Shown: positions 8,410-18,491 of the stretch, piece after piece
Numbering within the stretch: the first letter of the stretch is position 1
Layout: every line of letters starts with the position of its first letter
NCBI GenBank assembly: GCA_002951995.1
Contig: CP019797.1
Coordinates: 476,001 to 540,000, forward strand
Source: Stenotrophomonas acidaminiphila
GTDB taxonomy: Bacteria; Pseudomonadota; Gammaproteobacteria; Xanthomonadales; Xanthomonadaceae
Direction of reading: 5' to 3'
DNA length: 64,000 nt
The notes under the pieces: generated by a model
The model's database searches: none
What the model saw: only the letters and a program-made list of their open reading frames with translations
Told to the model about the DNA's origin: nothing
Program-made: the position numbers and the translations under genes

Positions 8410-8438
8410 TTGGCGCTGCGCCGCACTGGCGCCACAAT
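8410..8438 (+). promoter_or_regulatory. sigma-70-type promoter of aceF-lpd
   Basis: TTGGCG (8410-8415) and CACAAT (8433-8438) separated by 17 bases, 34 bases before the aceF ATG. A GGAG ribosome site follows at 8461-8464. This is the best conventional promoter in the gap. Confidence 0.6.
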
Positions 8439-8471
8439 AGGAGTTTCCCTCACTGTTGCTGGAGTAGTTTC

Positions 8472-9848
8472 ATGGCCGAAATCAAGGAAGCAGTTGTCCC
8501 CGATATCGGTGACTACAGCGACATCCCGGTGATCGAAGTGCTGGTCGCCGTCGGTGATACGGTCATGAAGGACCAGGGCCTGGTCACGCTGGAATCGGAC
8601 AAGGCGACCATGGAAGTGCCGTCGGCCGTGGCCGGCGTGGTCAGGGAAATCAAGGTCAAGGTCGGCGACACCCTGTCCGAGGGCAAGGTCGTGGCGCTGA
8701 TCGAAGTGGCCGAGGAGAGCGCAAAGCCGGCCGCCGCCGCCGCGCCGGCCGCACCGGCCAAGGTCGAGCCGACCGCCGAGACCGGCGCCAGGGTCGAGCC
8801 GGTGGCCGTGGCCCCGGTGGCGGACAAGCTGGCCCAGCGCGAAATCGCGCAGGAAGCCGTGCTGGCCGCCAGCAAGCCGGCCAGCCCGCCGGTGCAGTTC
8901 AACGCCGAGGGCGTGCTGCCGTCCAACGTGCCCTACGCCAGCCCGGCGGTGCGTGTGTTCGCCCGCGAGCTGGGCGTGGATCTGGCCCAGGTGGCCGGCA
9001 CCGAGAAGGGCGGCCGCATCACCAAGGCCGACGTGCAGAAGTTCGTCAAGGGCGCGCTGACCGGTGGCGGTGCTGCCGTGGCCGGCGCCCCGGTGGCCGC
9101 CGGCGGTGGCCTGAACCTGCTGCCGTGGCCGAAGGTGGACTTCAGCAAGTTCGGCGAGACCGAAGTGCAGCCGCTGTCGCGGATCAAGAAGATTTCCGGT
9201 GCCAACCTGGCGCGCAACTGGGCGATGATTCCGCACGTCACCCAGTTCGACCAGGCCGACATCACCGACCTGGAAGCGCTGCGCGTGGCGCTGAACAAGG
9301 AGAATGAGAAGGCCGGCATCAAGCTGACCATGCTCGCGTTCCTGATCAAGGCCAGCGCCGCGGCGCTGAAGAAGTTCCCCGAGTTCAACGCCTCGCTGGA
9401 TGCCAGCGGCGAGAACCTGACCCTGAAGAAGTACTTCCACATCGGCTTTGCCGCCGACACGCCGAACGGCCTGGTCGTGCCGGTCATCCGCGACGTGGAC
9501 AAGAAGGGCGTGGTGCAGATCGCGCAGGAAACCGGCGAACTGGCGAAGAAGGCGCGCGACGGCAAGCTGGGCCCGGCCGAGATGAGCGGCGGCTGCTTCT
9601 CGATCAGCTCGCTGGGCGGCATCGGCGGCACCGCGTTCACCCCGATCGTCAATGCCCCGGAAGTGGCCATCCTGGGCGTCTCCAAGTCCTCGATCCAGCC
9701 GGTCTGGAACGGCAAGGAGTTCGCGCCGAAGCTGCTGCTGCCGCTGTCGCTGAGCTACGACCACCGCGTCATCGACGGCGCCCTGGCCGCGCGCTTCACC
9801 ACGTACCTGTCGCAGGTGCTGGCCGACATGCGCCGCGTGCTGCTCTGA
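8472..9848 (+). CDS. aceF: pyruvate dehydrogenase E2, dihydrolipoamide acetyltransferase
   Basis: 458 residues. One N-terminal lipoyl domain (about 1-78) carries the lipoylated lysine in ESDKA (Lys44). An Ala/Pro-rich linker follows, then the peripheral subunit-binding domain (about 155-190, YASPAVRVFARELGVDLAQV) and the catalytic domain (about 225-458) ending in SYDHRVIDG with active-site His431 and Asp435. It transfers the acetyl group from the lipoyl arm to CoA in the cytosolic pyruvate dehydrogenase complex. Only one lipoyl domain is present, against three in E. coli. lpd follows after 17 bases. The E1 gene aceE is not in the window. Confidence 0.95.
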   Translation: MAEIKEAVVPDIGDYSDIPVIEVLVAVGDTVMKDQGLVTLESDKATMEVPSAVAGVVREIKVKVGDTLSEGKVVALIEVAEESAKPAAAAAPAAPAKVEPTAETGARVEPVAVAPVADKLAQREIAQEAVLAASKPASPPVQFNAEGVLPSNVPYASPAVRVFARELGVDLAQVAGTEKGGRITKADVQKFVKGALTGGGAAVAGAPVAAGGGLNLLPWPKVDFSKFGETEVQPLSRIKKISGANLARNWAMIPHVTQFDQADITDLEALRVALNKENEKAGIKLTMLAFLIKASAAALKKFPEFNASLDASGENLTLKKYFHIGFAADTPNGLVVPVIRDVDKKGVVQIAQETGELAKKARDGKLGPAEMSGGCFSISSLGGIGGTAFTPIVNAPEVAILGVSKSSIQPVWNGKEFAPKLLLPLSLSYDHRVIDGALAARFTTYLSQVLADMRRVLL

Positions 9849-9865
9849 TCCCGAGGACTTGAAAG

Positions 9866-12025
9866 ATGGCGAACACGATTGAAGTCAAAGTCCCCGATAT
9901 CGGCGATTACAGCAACGTGCCGGTGATCGAGATCCTGGTGGCCGTGGGCGACACGGTGGCCAAGGACCAGGGCCTGGTGACGCTGGAATCGGACAAGGCG
10001 ACGCTGGAAGTGCCGTCCACCGCCGCCGGCGTGGTCAGGGAGATCAAGGTCAAGCTCGACGACAAGCTGTCCGAGGGCGATGTGGTGGTGGTGCTGGAAG
10101 CCGCAGGCGCGGCCGCCGCACCTGCGCCTGCCGCCCCCGCCGCGACGCCGGCTCCCGCCGCGCAGCCAGCCGCCGCGGCTGCGGCCGCGCCGGCGGCGGT
10201 GAGCGCGCCGGCGGCTCCGGCCCCGGCCGCAAGCGGTGGCCCGGTCGAGATCAAGGTGCCGGACATCGGCGACTACAGCGGCGTGCCGGTGATCGAGATC
10301 CTGGTGGCCGTGGGCGACACGGTGAAGAAGGACCAGGGGCTGGTGACGCTGGAATCGGACAAGGCCACGCTGGAAGTGCCGTCCACCGCCGCCGGCGTGG
10401 TCAGGGAGATCAAGGTCAAGCTCGGCGACAAGTTGTCCGAGGGCGACGTGGTGGTGGTGCTGGACGCGCAGGGCGCCACGCCCGCGGCGGGCGCCGGCAA
10501 CGTGGCGCCGGGCAGCAAGCCGCCGGTGACCCCGTCGCACCGCGCACCGGACCCGGCCGTGGCCGCGCGGGCGCTGCCGTCGACCGGCCGCGCCGCCGAC
10601 ATCGAGTGCCGCATGGTGGTGCTGGGCGCCGGCCCGGGCGGCTATACCGCCGCGTTCCGTTCGGCCGACCTGGGCATGGACACGGTGCTGGTCGAGCGCT
10701 ACGCCAGCCTCGGCGGCGTCTGCCTCAACGTCGGCTGCATTCCGTCCAAGGCGCTGCTGCATGCGGCCGAGATCATCGACCATGCCGCGCATGCCGAAGA
10801 ACTGGGCATCGCCTTCGGCAAGCCGAAGATCACCCTGGACAAGCTGCGCGAGTACAAGGAAAAGGTAGTCGGCCAGCTGACCAAGGGCCTGGCCGGCATG
10901 GCCAGGCAGCGCAAGGTGCGCACCGTGCAGGGCGTGGCGAAATTCGTTTCGGCCAACGAACTGGAGATCACCGGCGACGACGGCAAGACCCAGCTGCTGC
11001 GCTTCGAGCAGTGCATCATCGCCGCCGGCTCGCAGGCGGTGAAGCTGCCGAACTTCCCGTGGGACGACAAGCGCGTGATGGACTCCACCGACGCGCTGGA
11101 ACTGGCCGACGTGCCGAAGTCGCTGCTGGTCGTGGGCGGGGGCATCATCGGCCTGGAAATGGCCACCGTGTACGGCGCGCTGGGTGCCCAGGTCACCGTG
11201 GTCGAGTTCATGGACCAGCTGATGCCGGGCGCCGACAAGGACCTGGTCAAGCCGCTGGCCGAGCGCCTGAAGAAGCAGGGCATCGAAGTGCACCTGAAGA
11301 CCAAGGCCTCGGGCGTCACCGCCGACAGGAAGGGCATCACCGTGACCTTCGAGGCCGCCACCGAGGGCGAGAAGCCGGCGATGCAAAGCGGCACCTTCGA
11401 CCGCGTGCTGGTGGCCGTGGGTCGCGCGCCGAACGGCAAGAAGATCGATGCCGACAAGGCCGGCGTGGAGGTGACCGACCGCGGCTTCATCCCGGTCGAC
11501 CGGCAGATGCGCACCAACGTCCCGCACATCTTCGCCATCGGCGACATCGTCGGTAACCCGATGCTGGCGCACAAGGCCACGCACGAGGGCAAGCTGGCCG
11601 CGGAAGTCGCATTCGGCGAGAAGAAGGAGTGGGTGGCGCGGGTGATCCCGTCGGTGGCCTACACCAACCCGGAGATCGCCTGGGTCGGCGTCACCGAGAC
11701 CGAGGCCAAGGCCAAGGGGCTGAAGGTCGGCGTGGCCAAGTTCCCGTGGGCGGCCAGCGGCCGCGCCATCGGCATCGGCCGCACCGAGGGCTTCACCAAG
11801 CTGATCTTCGACGAAGAGACCCATCGTGTGATCGGCGGTGCCATCGTCGGTGTGCATGCCGGTGAGTTGCTGGCCGAAATCGGCCTGGCCATCGAGATGG
11901 GTGCCGAGGCCGAGGACATCGGCCACACCATCCACGCCCACCCGACGCTGAGCGAATCGGTGGCGATGGCTTCGGAGATCTACGACGGCACCATCACCGA
12001 CCTGTACCTCCCGAAGAAGAAGTGA
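9866..12025 (+). CDS. lpdA: dihydrolipoyl dehydrogenase (E3) with two N-terminal lipoyl domains
   Basis: 719 residues, about 240 longer than a plain E3. Two lipoyl domains (about 1-79 and 126-202) each carry ESDKA (Lys44 and Lys166), joined by an Ala/Pro linker. The flavoprotein part starts near 245 with the FAD motif GAGPGG (254-259), the redox-active cysteines in GGVCLNVGCIPS (Cys286, Cys291), the NAD motif VGGGIIGLEMA, and the C-terminal HAHPTLSE with the catalytic His. It reoxidises dihydrolipoamide for the pyruvate dehydrogenase complex. Lipoyl-bearing E3 is known in Neisseria and Xanthomonadaceae. The two lipoyl segments are nearly identical at the DNA level, pointing to recent duplication or gene conversion. 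A hairpin terminator follows. Confidence 0.95.
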   Translation: MANTIEVKVPDIGDYSNVPVIEILVAVGDTVAKDQGLVTLESDKATLEVPSTAAGVVREIKVKLDDKLSEGDVVVVLEAAGAAAAPAPAAPAATPAPAAQPAAAAAAAPAAVSAPAAPAPAASGGPVEIKVPDIGDYSGVPVIEILVAVGDTVKKDQGLVTLESDKATLEVPSTAAGVVREIKVKLGDKLSEGDVVVVLDAQGATPAAGAGNVAPGSKPPVTPSHRAPDPAVAARALPSTGRAADIECRMVVLGAGPGGYTAAFRSADLGMDTVLVERYASLGGVCLNVGCIPSKALLHAAEIIDHAAHAEELGIAFGKPKITLDKLREYKEKVVGQLTKGLAGMARQRKVRTVQGVAKFVSANELEITGDDGKTQLLRFEQCIIAAGSQAVKLPNFPWDDKRVMDSTDALELADVPKSLLVVGGGIIGLEMATVYGALGAQVTVVEFMDQLMPGADKDLVKPLAERLKKQGIEVHLKTKASGVTADRKGITVTFEAATEGEKPAMQSGTFDRVLVAVGRAPNGKKIDADKAGVEVTDRGFIPVDRQMRTNVPHIFAIGDIVGNPMLAHKATHEGKLAAEVAFGEKKEWVARVIPSVAYTNPEIAWVGVTETEAKAKGLKVGVAKFPWAASGRAIGIGRTEGFTKLIFDEETHRVIGGAIVGVHAGELLAEIGLAIEMGAEAEDIGHTIHAHPTLSESVAMASEIYDGTITDLYLPKKK

Positions 12026-12031
12026 TCCACG

Positions 12032-12062
12032 CGACGCCCCTTCACCGGGGCGTCGTCGTTTC
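12032..12062 (+). terminator. Rho-independent-type terminator after lpdA
   Basis: Nine-base GC stem (12032-12040 with 12047-12055), 6-base loop, followed by a T-rich TCGTTT run. It starts seven bases after the lpdA stop. Confidence 0.7.
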
Positions 12063-12084
12063 CGGCGTCCGGAGGAACAGGGAA

Positions 12085-12800
12085 ATGTGGCGAGCGATCG
12101 TGGCGGCGGTGTGGCTGGCAGGTGCGGGCGGTGCGCTGGCGGAGGAGGTGGAGGAGGCGGACCCGCAGCTGGAGGCGGCGCTGCTGCAATGCCCGGGTGC
12201 GGCGCCATTCGTGGAGGCGGACAGGCTGCGCGAACAGGCACTGGCGCGCAGGAGCGCCGGCATCGAGCCGTCCGAACCGCGGTTGCGCGAACAACTGCTG
12301 GAAATGGCGCGCCTGGACCAGCAGGCGCGCGACGGCGACTGGTCGCAGGCGATGGTCGAGAAGATGCTTGCGGTGGACGCGGCGAACCTGGCGAAGATCA
12401 GGCAGGTGGTCGCCGATCATGGGGACTGCCGGACGTGCGCGCGGTTGGCGTGGATGGCCTGCGCGCGGCCTGGCTGCTGGTGCAGCACGCCGACGCCGAT
12501 GCCGGCTTGCAGCGGCAGGTGCTGGACGGGCTGGCGCCGCGGTTGGCCAGCGGCGAGGTCTCATCGCGCGAATTCGCCCTGCTGACCGACCGGGTGCTGG
12601 TGAACGCCGGCAAGCCGCAGCGTTACGGCAGCCAGCTCGCCGCCATCGGCGGCAGGTGGCAGCCCAAGGCCATGGAAGCGCCGGAACAGGTGGACCAGCG
12701 CCGCGCCAGCATCGGGCAGATGCCGCTGGCGGATTACCTCTGCGTCGCGGCGCAGATGTTCCCGGCGCCGGCCACCGATGCCGAAGGCAGGCTGCTGTAG
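12085..12800 (+). pseudogene. exported DUF6624-like protein, frameshifted
   Basis: The start (ATG 12085 after GGAGG at 12071-12075) encodes a signal peptide, MWRAIVAAVWLAGAGGALAE, then a helical domain with MARLDQQARDGDWSQ and IRQVVADHG. In that frame the protein then turns into Cys/Arg-rich nonsense. The expected continuation, LPDVRAVGVDGL then AAWLLVQHADADAGLQ and LLTDRVLVNAGKPQRYGSQL, is intact in another frame up to the stop at 12798-12800. The two parts together match DUF6624. One missing base in the G-run at 12421-12424 would join them. It is either a real frameshift or a homopolymer sequencing error. Function of the family is unknown. Confidence 0.75.
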
Positions 12801-12905
12801 GCCTGCCATCGGTGCCGGGACGCGTTGCCATGCCGCGCGGTGCGCGTTGCCCGCATGGCGCCTGGCGGGCATGGCCCGCCGCCACGCATGCCGTGACCGG
12901 CCGGG

Positions 12906-13730
12906 TCAGAACGACAGGCTCACGCCGACCAGCGGGCCCTTGAATTCCTGCTTCAGGCCGATGAGGCCGTCGCTGCCCTTGCGGTCGACGTCGAGCTTGA
13001 ACCAGTCGTAGCCGGCGAAGATGCCGAAGTTCGGGTTGACGTTGTACTGCACGATGGCGTTGGCGCGGCTCAGGTCGCCTTCGTAGTCATCGAAGTTGCC
13101 CCAGCGCGTGTTGAGGTACTGGCCCTGCAGGTTGATCAGCCAGTGCTCGGACGGGGTGAAGGTCAGGCGCGCGCCGACCACCGGGGCAATGCCGTCGGTC
13201 TTCTCGTCGAGCACCTGGCCCTGGTACAGCTGGCCGAGGTCGGCATAGGCGTTGGCGTCCACCTTGGCGTACTCGGCGCCGAGCTGCAGGCCAAGGTCGA
13301 AACGCTCGCCGTCGACCACCGCGTAGTCGTAGACCAGGCTGGCCACCTGGTACTTCAGGTTGCCCTTGACGAAGCTGCCGGCCGGCACCGTGGTGCCGTC
13401 GAAGCTGATGCTCTCGCCCAGCGCCTGGCGGCGGTCCTTGTCGTAGCGGAAGTAATCGAAGATCAGCCGCTGGCGCTCGCTGATGCGGAACAGGCCGTCC
13501 ACGCGCGGCTCCCATTCCTTGCCCCCCAGGTCGAAATCCTCGTCGAAGGCCAGTTCCTGGCCGCCGACCGTGCCGCTGCCGCGCAGGGTATTGGACGAAT
13601 CGATGTTCATCGCGCCCAGGCGCAGGGTGAAGCGCGGATCGCCGTCCGCGGCGTGGGCGGGCGCGGCCTGCAGCAGGGCCAGGGCAAGCGCGCAGGAGGC
13701 GCAGGTCGTGAGGTGCGGGGGGAGGCGCAT
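12906..13730 (-). CDS. outer membrane beta-barrel protein of unknown function
   Basis: 274 residues: signal peptide MRLPPHLTTCASCALALALL cleaved near AHAADG, then alternating amphipathic strands (RFTLRLGAMNIDSS, LIFDYFRYDKDRR, YQVASLVYDYAVVDGERFDL, WLINLQGQYLNTRWG, FGIFAGYDWFKLDVD) ending in VSLSF with terminal Phe. This pattern indicates an outer-membrane barrel of about 12 strands. No specific family is recognised. It is leftward and monocistronic, with a strong hairpin about 100 bases upstream in what may be its leader. Confidence 0.75.
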   Translation of the reverse strand: MRLPPHLTTCASCALALALLQAAPAHAADGDPRFTLRLGAMNIDSSNTLRGSGTVGGQELAFDEDFDLGGKEWEPRVDGLFRISERQRLIFDYFRYDKDRRQALGESISFDGTTVPAGSFVKGNLKYQVASLVYDYAVVDGERFDLGLQLGAEYAKVDANAYADLGQLYQGQVLDEKTDGIAPVVGARLTFTPSEHWLINLQGQYLNTRWGNFDDYEGDLSRANAIVQYNVNPNFGIFAGYDWFKLDVDRKGSDGLIGLKQEFKGPLVGVSLSF

Positions 13731-13829
13731 CGTTCGGTTCGCTCCGTGTAGGAAATCAGGGAGCGGCTACCGTGGCCGAAGCGATGTGGCACCTGCGTGA
13801 CCGCGGAGTGCACGCGGTGTGCAAAATGC

Positions 13830-13860
13830 GGCGAGGTGGCCCTGGGCGGGCCACCTCGCC
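13830..13860 (-). terminator. strong hairpin upstream of the barrel protein gene
   Basis: Arms 13830-13842 and 13848-13860 pair perfectly over 13 bases with a 5-base loop. Read leftward, the stem is followed by GCATTTTGC, the layout of an intrinsic terminator. Because it lies 100 bases in front of a leftward gene, it could be an attenuator or the end of an unannotated leftward small RNA. Confidence 0.45.
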
Positions 13861-14043
13861 CGGTGCGTCCGTCGCGCACATCGACGAGGTAATGGCGGCG
13901 GACGTGCAGGTGTGACCCGCCGCCGCGGCCGAAGTTCCGCATGTTGCAGCGCAAAAACGGGATTCGCCCGCCCTAACCCGGGACGGCTGAAAATTCCAGT
14001 AAATGCCGCAACTTGCGATCCGCAGGGGGGCGGCTTGTGGCGG

Positions 14044-14073
14044 TTGTCTCGCAAAATGTCCCGCTGCTATACT
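14044..14073 (+). promoter_or_regulatory. promoter of the atp operon
   Basis: TTGTCT (14044-14049) and TATACT (14068-14073) with 18 bases between them, placing transcription start near 14080, about 60 bases before the atpI start. Confidence 0.65.
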
Positions 14074-14140
14074 TTCGCGGCTCGACGAGGCGCCCCCGGC
14101 GCCGCCAGATCTCCTTGTTCCATGAAGCAGGACATTCCAC

Positions 14141-14506
14141 GTGCTGAACTCCGTTGATGCGGGTCGGCGGCTGATGCTGCGTGCCGCGGTGTACCCGCTG
14201 GTCGCAGTGGTTGTCCTCGCGCTGGCCTTCCTGCTGTTGGGGCCGAAGTACGCCCTGGGCGCGCTGGTTTCCGGCGTGGCGGTGGTGGCGGGGACGGTGC
14301 TGGCGGCATGGGTGGGACTCGGCGGCGGCGTTCAGGCCGCCGGTTCGGCGATGATCCGCATGTTCCTGGGGTTCGCGCTGAAGATCGTGCTGATTGTCGC
14401 CGTGCTGGCAATGGCGTTCGTCTGGTGGCGGCTTCCTCCCTTGGCCCTGCTGGCAGCGATTCCAGTGGCGCTGATGTTCCAGGTTCTGGCTCTGGCCAGG
14501 CGTTGA
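14141..14506 (+). CDS. atpI: ATP synthase assembly protein I
   Basis: 121 residues from a GTG start (MLNSVDAGRRLMLRAAVYPL); an internal ATG at 14174 is an alternative. Four hydrophobic helices fill most of the chain, as expected for AtpI, which helps assemble the c-ring or supply magnesium but is not part of the finished enzyme. Its place directly before atpB, 27 bases away, is diagnostic. Sequence conservation in this family is low, so the call rests mainly on position, size and topology. Confidence 0.85.
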   Translation: MLNSVDAGRRLMLRAAVYPLVAVVVLALAFLLLGPKYALGALVSGVAVVAGTVLAAWVGLGGGVQAAGSAMIRMFLGFALKIVLIVAVLAMAFVWWRLPPLALLAAIPVALMFQVLALARR

Positions 14507-14533
14507 TCGAATTCACAAAAGGTATCCGGACTC

Positions 14534-15331
14534 ATGGCGGGCGAGGCTCTAACCCCTACCACCTATATCCAGCATCACCTGCAGAACCTGACCGCCAAGG
14601 TCGGGGACGGCGGCAGCTTCTGGACCATCCACGTCGATACCGTCGTCACCGCGGTGCTGATGGGCCTGCTGATGGTGTTCGCCTTCTGGATGGCCACCCG
14701 CAAGGCCACCGCTGGCGTGCCGGGCAAGTGGCAGGCGTTCGTTGAAATCTGCCTGGAGTTCGTCGACCGCCAGGCCAAGGACACCTACCACGGCAAGAGC
14801 AAGCTGGTGACGCCGATCGCGATCACCATCTTCTTCTGGATCCTGTTGATGAACCTCATCAAGATGATCCCGGCCGACTTCATCGCCAAGCCGCTGGAAT
14901 GGGCGGGCGTCCACTACTGGAAGCCGGTGCCGACCGCCGACGTCAATGCCACCTTGGGCATGTCGATCAGCGTGTTCTTCCTGATGGTCTTCTTCTCGCT
15001 CAGTTCCAAGGGCCTGGTCGGCTTCGTCAAGGAGTTCCTGACCGCCCCGTTCGGCAAGTGGATGATGCCGTTCAACCTGATCCTCAACATCGTCGAGTGG
15101 CTGAGCAAGCCGATCTCCCTGGCGATGCGACTGTTCGGCAACATGTTCGGCGGCGAGATCGTCTTCCTGCTGATCTGGGTGCTGGGCGGCGCCGGCTTGT
15201 TCGGTGCTGTTGCCGGTGGCGTATTCGGCCTGGGCTGGATGCTGTTCCACCTGCTGGTGATTCCGCTGCAGGCCTTCATTTTCATGATGCTGTCGATCGT
15301 GTACCTGAGCCTGTCGGAAGACAGCCACTAA
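14534..15331 (+). CDS. atpB: ATP synthase F0 subunit a
   Basis: 265 residues with five to six membrane helices. The proton-channel helix contains SLAMRLFGNMFGGEIVFLLI, with the essential Arg of the a/c interface. The last helix region ends FIFMMLSIVYLSLSEDSH. It forms the two half-channels through which protons reach the c-ring. Length and motif are normal. Second gene of the atp operon; atpE follows after 74 bases. Confidence 0.97.
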   Translation: MAGEALTPTTYIQHHLQNLTAKVGDGGSFWTIHVDTVVTAVLMGLLMVFAFWMATRKATAGVPGKWQAFVEICLEFVDRQAKDTYHGKSKLVTPIAITIFFWILLMNLIKMIPADFIAKPLEWAGVHYWKPVPTADVNATLGMSISVFFLMVFFSLSSKGLVGFVKEFLTAPFGKWMMPFNLILNIVEWLSKPISLAMRLFGNMFGGEIVFLLIWVLGGAGLFGAVAGGVFGLGWMLFHLLVIPLQAFIFMMLSIVYLSLSEDSH

Positions 15332-15405
15332 GCTACAAGCTTCAACCAGTTCCAACCTTCATCCGTTTCATCACCCTTAGCTACCCTTAGTTCTCGGAGA
15401 AAACC

Positions 15406-15708
15406 ATGTACTTCGCCGTCCTGACCAATCTCGCCCAAGTTCAGAGCTCCACCGCCCTTGCCGTCGGCATCATGATCGGCCTGGCCGCGCTGGGCGCCGG
15501 TCTGGGTCTGGCCATCATGGCTGGTAAGTTCCTGGAATCGGCTGCCCGCCAGCCGGAACTGATCCCGGTCCTGCAGGTCCGCATGTTCATCACCGCCGGC
15601 CTGATCGACGCCGCGTTCATCATCTCGGTCGCCGTCGGCCTGCTGCTGGCCTTCGCCAACCCGCTGGCCGCTGCCCTGCTGGCCGAAGCCGCCAAGCTGG
15701 CGGGCTGA
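15406..15708 (+). CDS. atpE: ATP synthase F0 subunit c
   Basis: 100 residues forming two membrane helices with the polar loop [11 protein letters not shown] between them. The second helix, [20 protein letters not shown], has the ion-binding carboxylate Asp68, and the sodium-binding pattern is absent, so the ring should be proton-driven. Many copies assemble into the rotor ring. The chain is about 20 residues longer at the ends than E. coli subunit c. A perfect 12-base hairpin lies between this gene and atpF, fitting the need for more subunit c than b. Confidence 0.97.
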   Translation: MYFAVLTNLAQVQSSTALAVGIMIGLAALGAGLGLAIMAGKFLESAARQPELIPVLQVRMFITAGLIDAAFIISVAVGLLLAFANPLAAALLAEAAKLAG

Positions 15709-15765
15709 TCCAGCTGAAGTGAGACGGCCGGGTGCCTGCGGGCATCCGGCTTCGGATGAAGGTCC

Positions 15766-15791
15766 GGTTGCGCCGCCACGGCGGCGCAACC
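15766..15791 (+). other. intercistronic hairpin, atpE-atpF
   Basis: Perfect 12-base stem (15766-15777 with 15780-15791) and 2-base loop, 28 bases before atpF. No T-tract follows, so processing, partial termination or 3'-end protection of the atpE message is more likely than full termination. Confidence 0.55.
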
Positions 15792-15819
15792 ACCCCGACA
15801 CCAGCGATCGAGCTAACCC

Positions 15820-16290
15820 ATGAATATCAATCTCACCCTCTTTGCACAGGCACTGGCCTTTGCCGCGCTGATCTGGATCATCGCGACCAAGATCTGGCCG
15901 CCGCTGATGAAGGCCATCGAAGAGCGCCAGCAGAAGATCGCCGAAGGCCTCGCCGCGGCCGATCGCAGCCAGAAAGACCTGGCCCAGGCGGAAGTGAAGG
16001 TCAACGAGGCGCTGAAGGAAGCCCGTGGCAAGGCCAACGAGATCATCGACCAGGCCCATGCCCGCGCCAACCAGATCGTCGAGGCCGCCAAGAACGAAGC
16101 CATCGCCGAAGCCAACCGCCAGAAAGAACTGGCCCAGGCTGAAATCGACGCCGCCGCCAACCGCGCCCGCGAAGACCTGCGCAAGCAGGTGTCCGTGCTG
16201 GCCGTGACCGGTGCCGAGAAGCTGCTCAAGCGCGAAATCGACGCCAACGCCCACAAGGCGCTGCTCGACGAGCTGGCCGCGGAGATCTGA
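15820..16290 (+). CDS. atpF: ATP synthase F0 subunit b
   Basis: 156 residues: one N-terminal membrane helix (about 5-27, [20 protein letters not shown]) and a long charged, Ala-rich helix forming the dimeric peripheral stalk that holds the F1 head against rotation. Exact length match to E. coli subunit b. atpH starts four bases after the stop. Confidence 0.97.
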   Translation: MNINLTLFAQALAFAALIWIIATKIWPPLMKAIEERQQKIAEGLAAADRSQKDLAQAEVKVNEALKEARGKANEIIDQAHARANQIVEAAKNEAIAEANRQKELAQAEIDAAANRAREDLRKQVSVLAVTGAEKLLKREIDANAHKALLDELAAEI

Positions 16291-16293
16291 TAG

Positions 16294-16821
16294 ATGAGCC
16301 AGGCCCTCACGCTTGCCCGCCCGTATGCCCGCGCCGCGTTCGCGATTGCGCGCGAGGAAGGCAAGTTCGCGCCGTGGTCCGAAGCGCTTGCGTTCTCCGC
16401 CCGCGTTGCCGCCGATCCGCGCGTGTCGGCCCTGCTGTCCAATCCGGAGCTGGCCCGCGGCGACGCCGTGGCCCTGTTGGCCCCGGAAGCGGCGGGCGAA
16501 ACCTACGGCCGCTTCCTGAACCTGCTGGCCGAATCGCACCGCCTGCAGCAGCTGCCGGAGATCGCCGGCCTGTTCGACCAGCTGCGCGCCGAAGCCGAGA
16601 ACGTGGTCAAGGCCACCGTCACCTCGGCGGCCGCGCTGTCGGCCGACGAGCTGGAAAAGATCAAGCTCGCGCTGCGTCGCCGCTTCGGCCGCGACGTCGA
16701 GGTGTCGACCGCGGTGGACGCTTCGCTGATCGGCGGCGCCGTGATCGATGCCGGCGACGTGGTCATCGATGGTTCGCTCAAGGGCAAGCTGTCGCGCCTG
16801 CAGACCGCGCTCGCAAACTGA
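16294..16821 (+). CDS. atpH: ATP synthase F1 subunit delta
   Basis: 175 residues, MSQALTLARPYARAAFAIAR, the typical N-terminal helical domain that caps the alpha/beta head, then a C-terminal part with LRRRFGRDVEVSTAVDASLIGGAVI and VIDGSLKGKLSRLQTAL, the family's closing signature. It joins the peripheral stalk to F1. Length is normal. atpA follows after 44 bases. Confidence 0.96.
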   Translation: MSQALTLARPYARAAFAIAREEGKFAPWSEALAFSARVAADPRVSALLSNPELARGDAVALLAPEAAGETYGRFLNLLAESHRLQQLPEIAGLFDQLRAEAENVVKATVTSAAALSADELEKIKLALRRRFGRDVEVSTAVDASLIGGAVIDAGDVVIDGSLKGKLSRLQTALAN

Positions 16822-16865
16822 ATTCACTTATCGTCCGGCTTGATCGCCGGCACTAGGACTTGACG

Positions 16866-18413
<1,548 letters not shown>

Positions 18414-18420
18414 GCCGCAC

Positions 18421-18476
18421 GTAGAGCGGGGCCTTGGCCCCGCTTCACTGTGACACAGCGGGGGAAGGCCCCCGCT
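18421..18476. repeat. pair of REP-like palindromes between atpA and atpG
   Basis: The first unit is headed GTAG and has 9-base arms with a 2-base loop (18424-18432, 18435-18443). The second has 8-base arms (18457-18464, 18469-18476) and nearly the same AGCGGGG stem. GTAG plus a GC palindrome is the layout of the REP elements described in Stenotrophomonas. Located inside an operon, they may affect mRNA stability. Confidence 0.6.
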
Positions 18477-18491
18477 CCATGGGAATAAGAG

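Larger units (their letters stand above)
13731..14140. other. divergent regulatory region, barrel protein gene and atp operon
   Basis: 410 bases without a supported gene. It holds the atp promoter (14044-14073) at the right and a perfect 13-base hairpin (13830-13860) at the left, which on the minus strand is followed by a short T-run. No regulator site is recognised. Confidence 0.5.
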
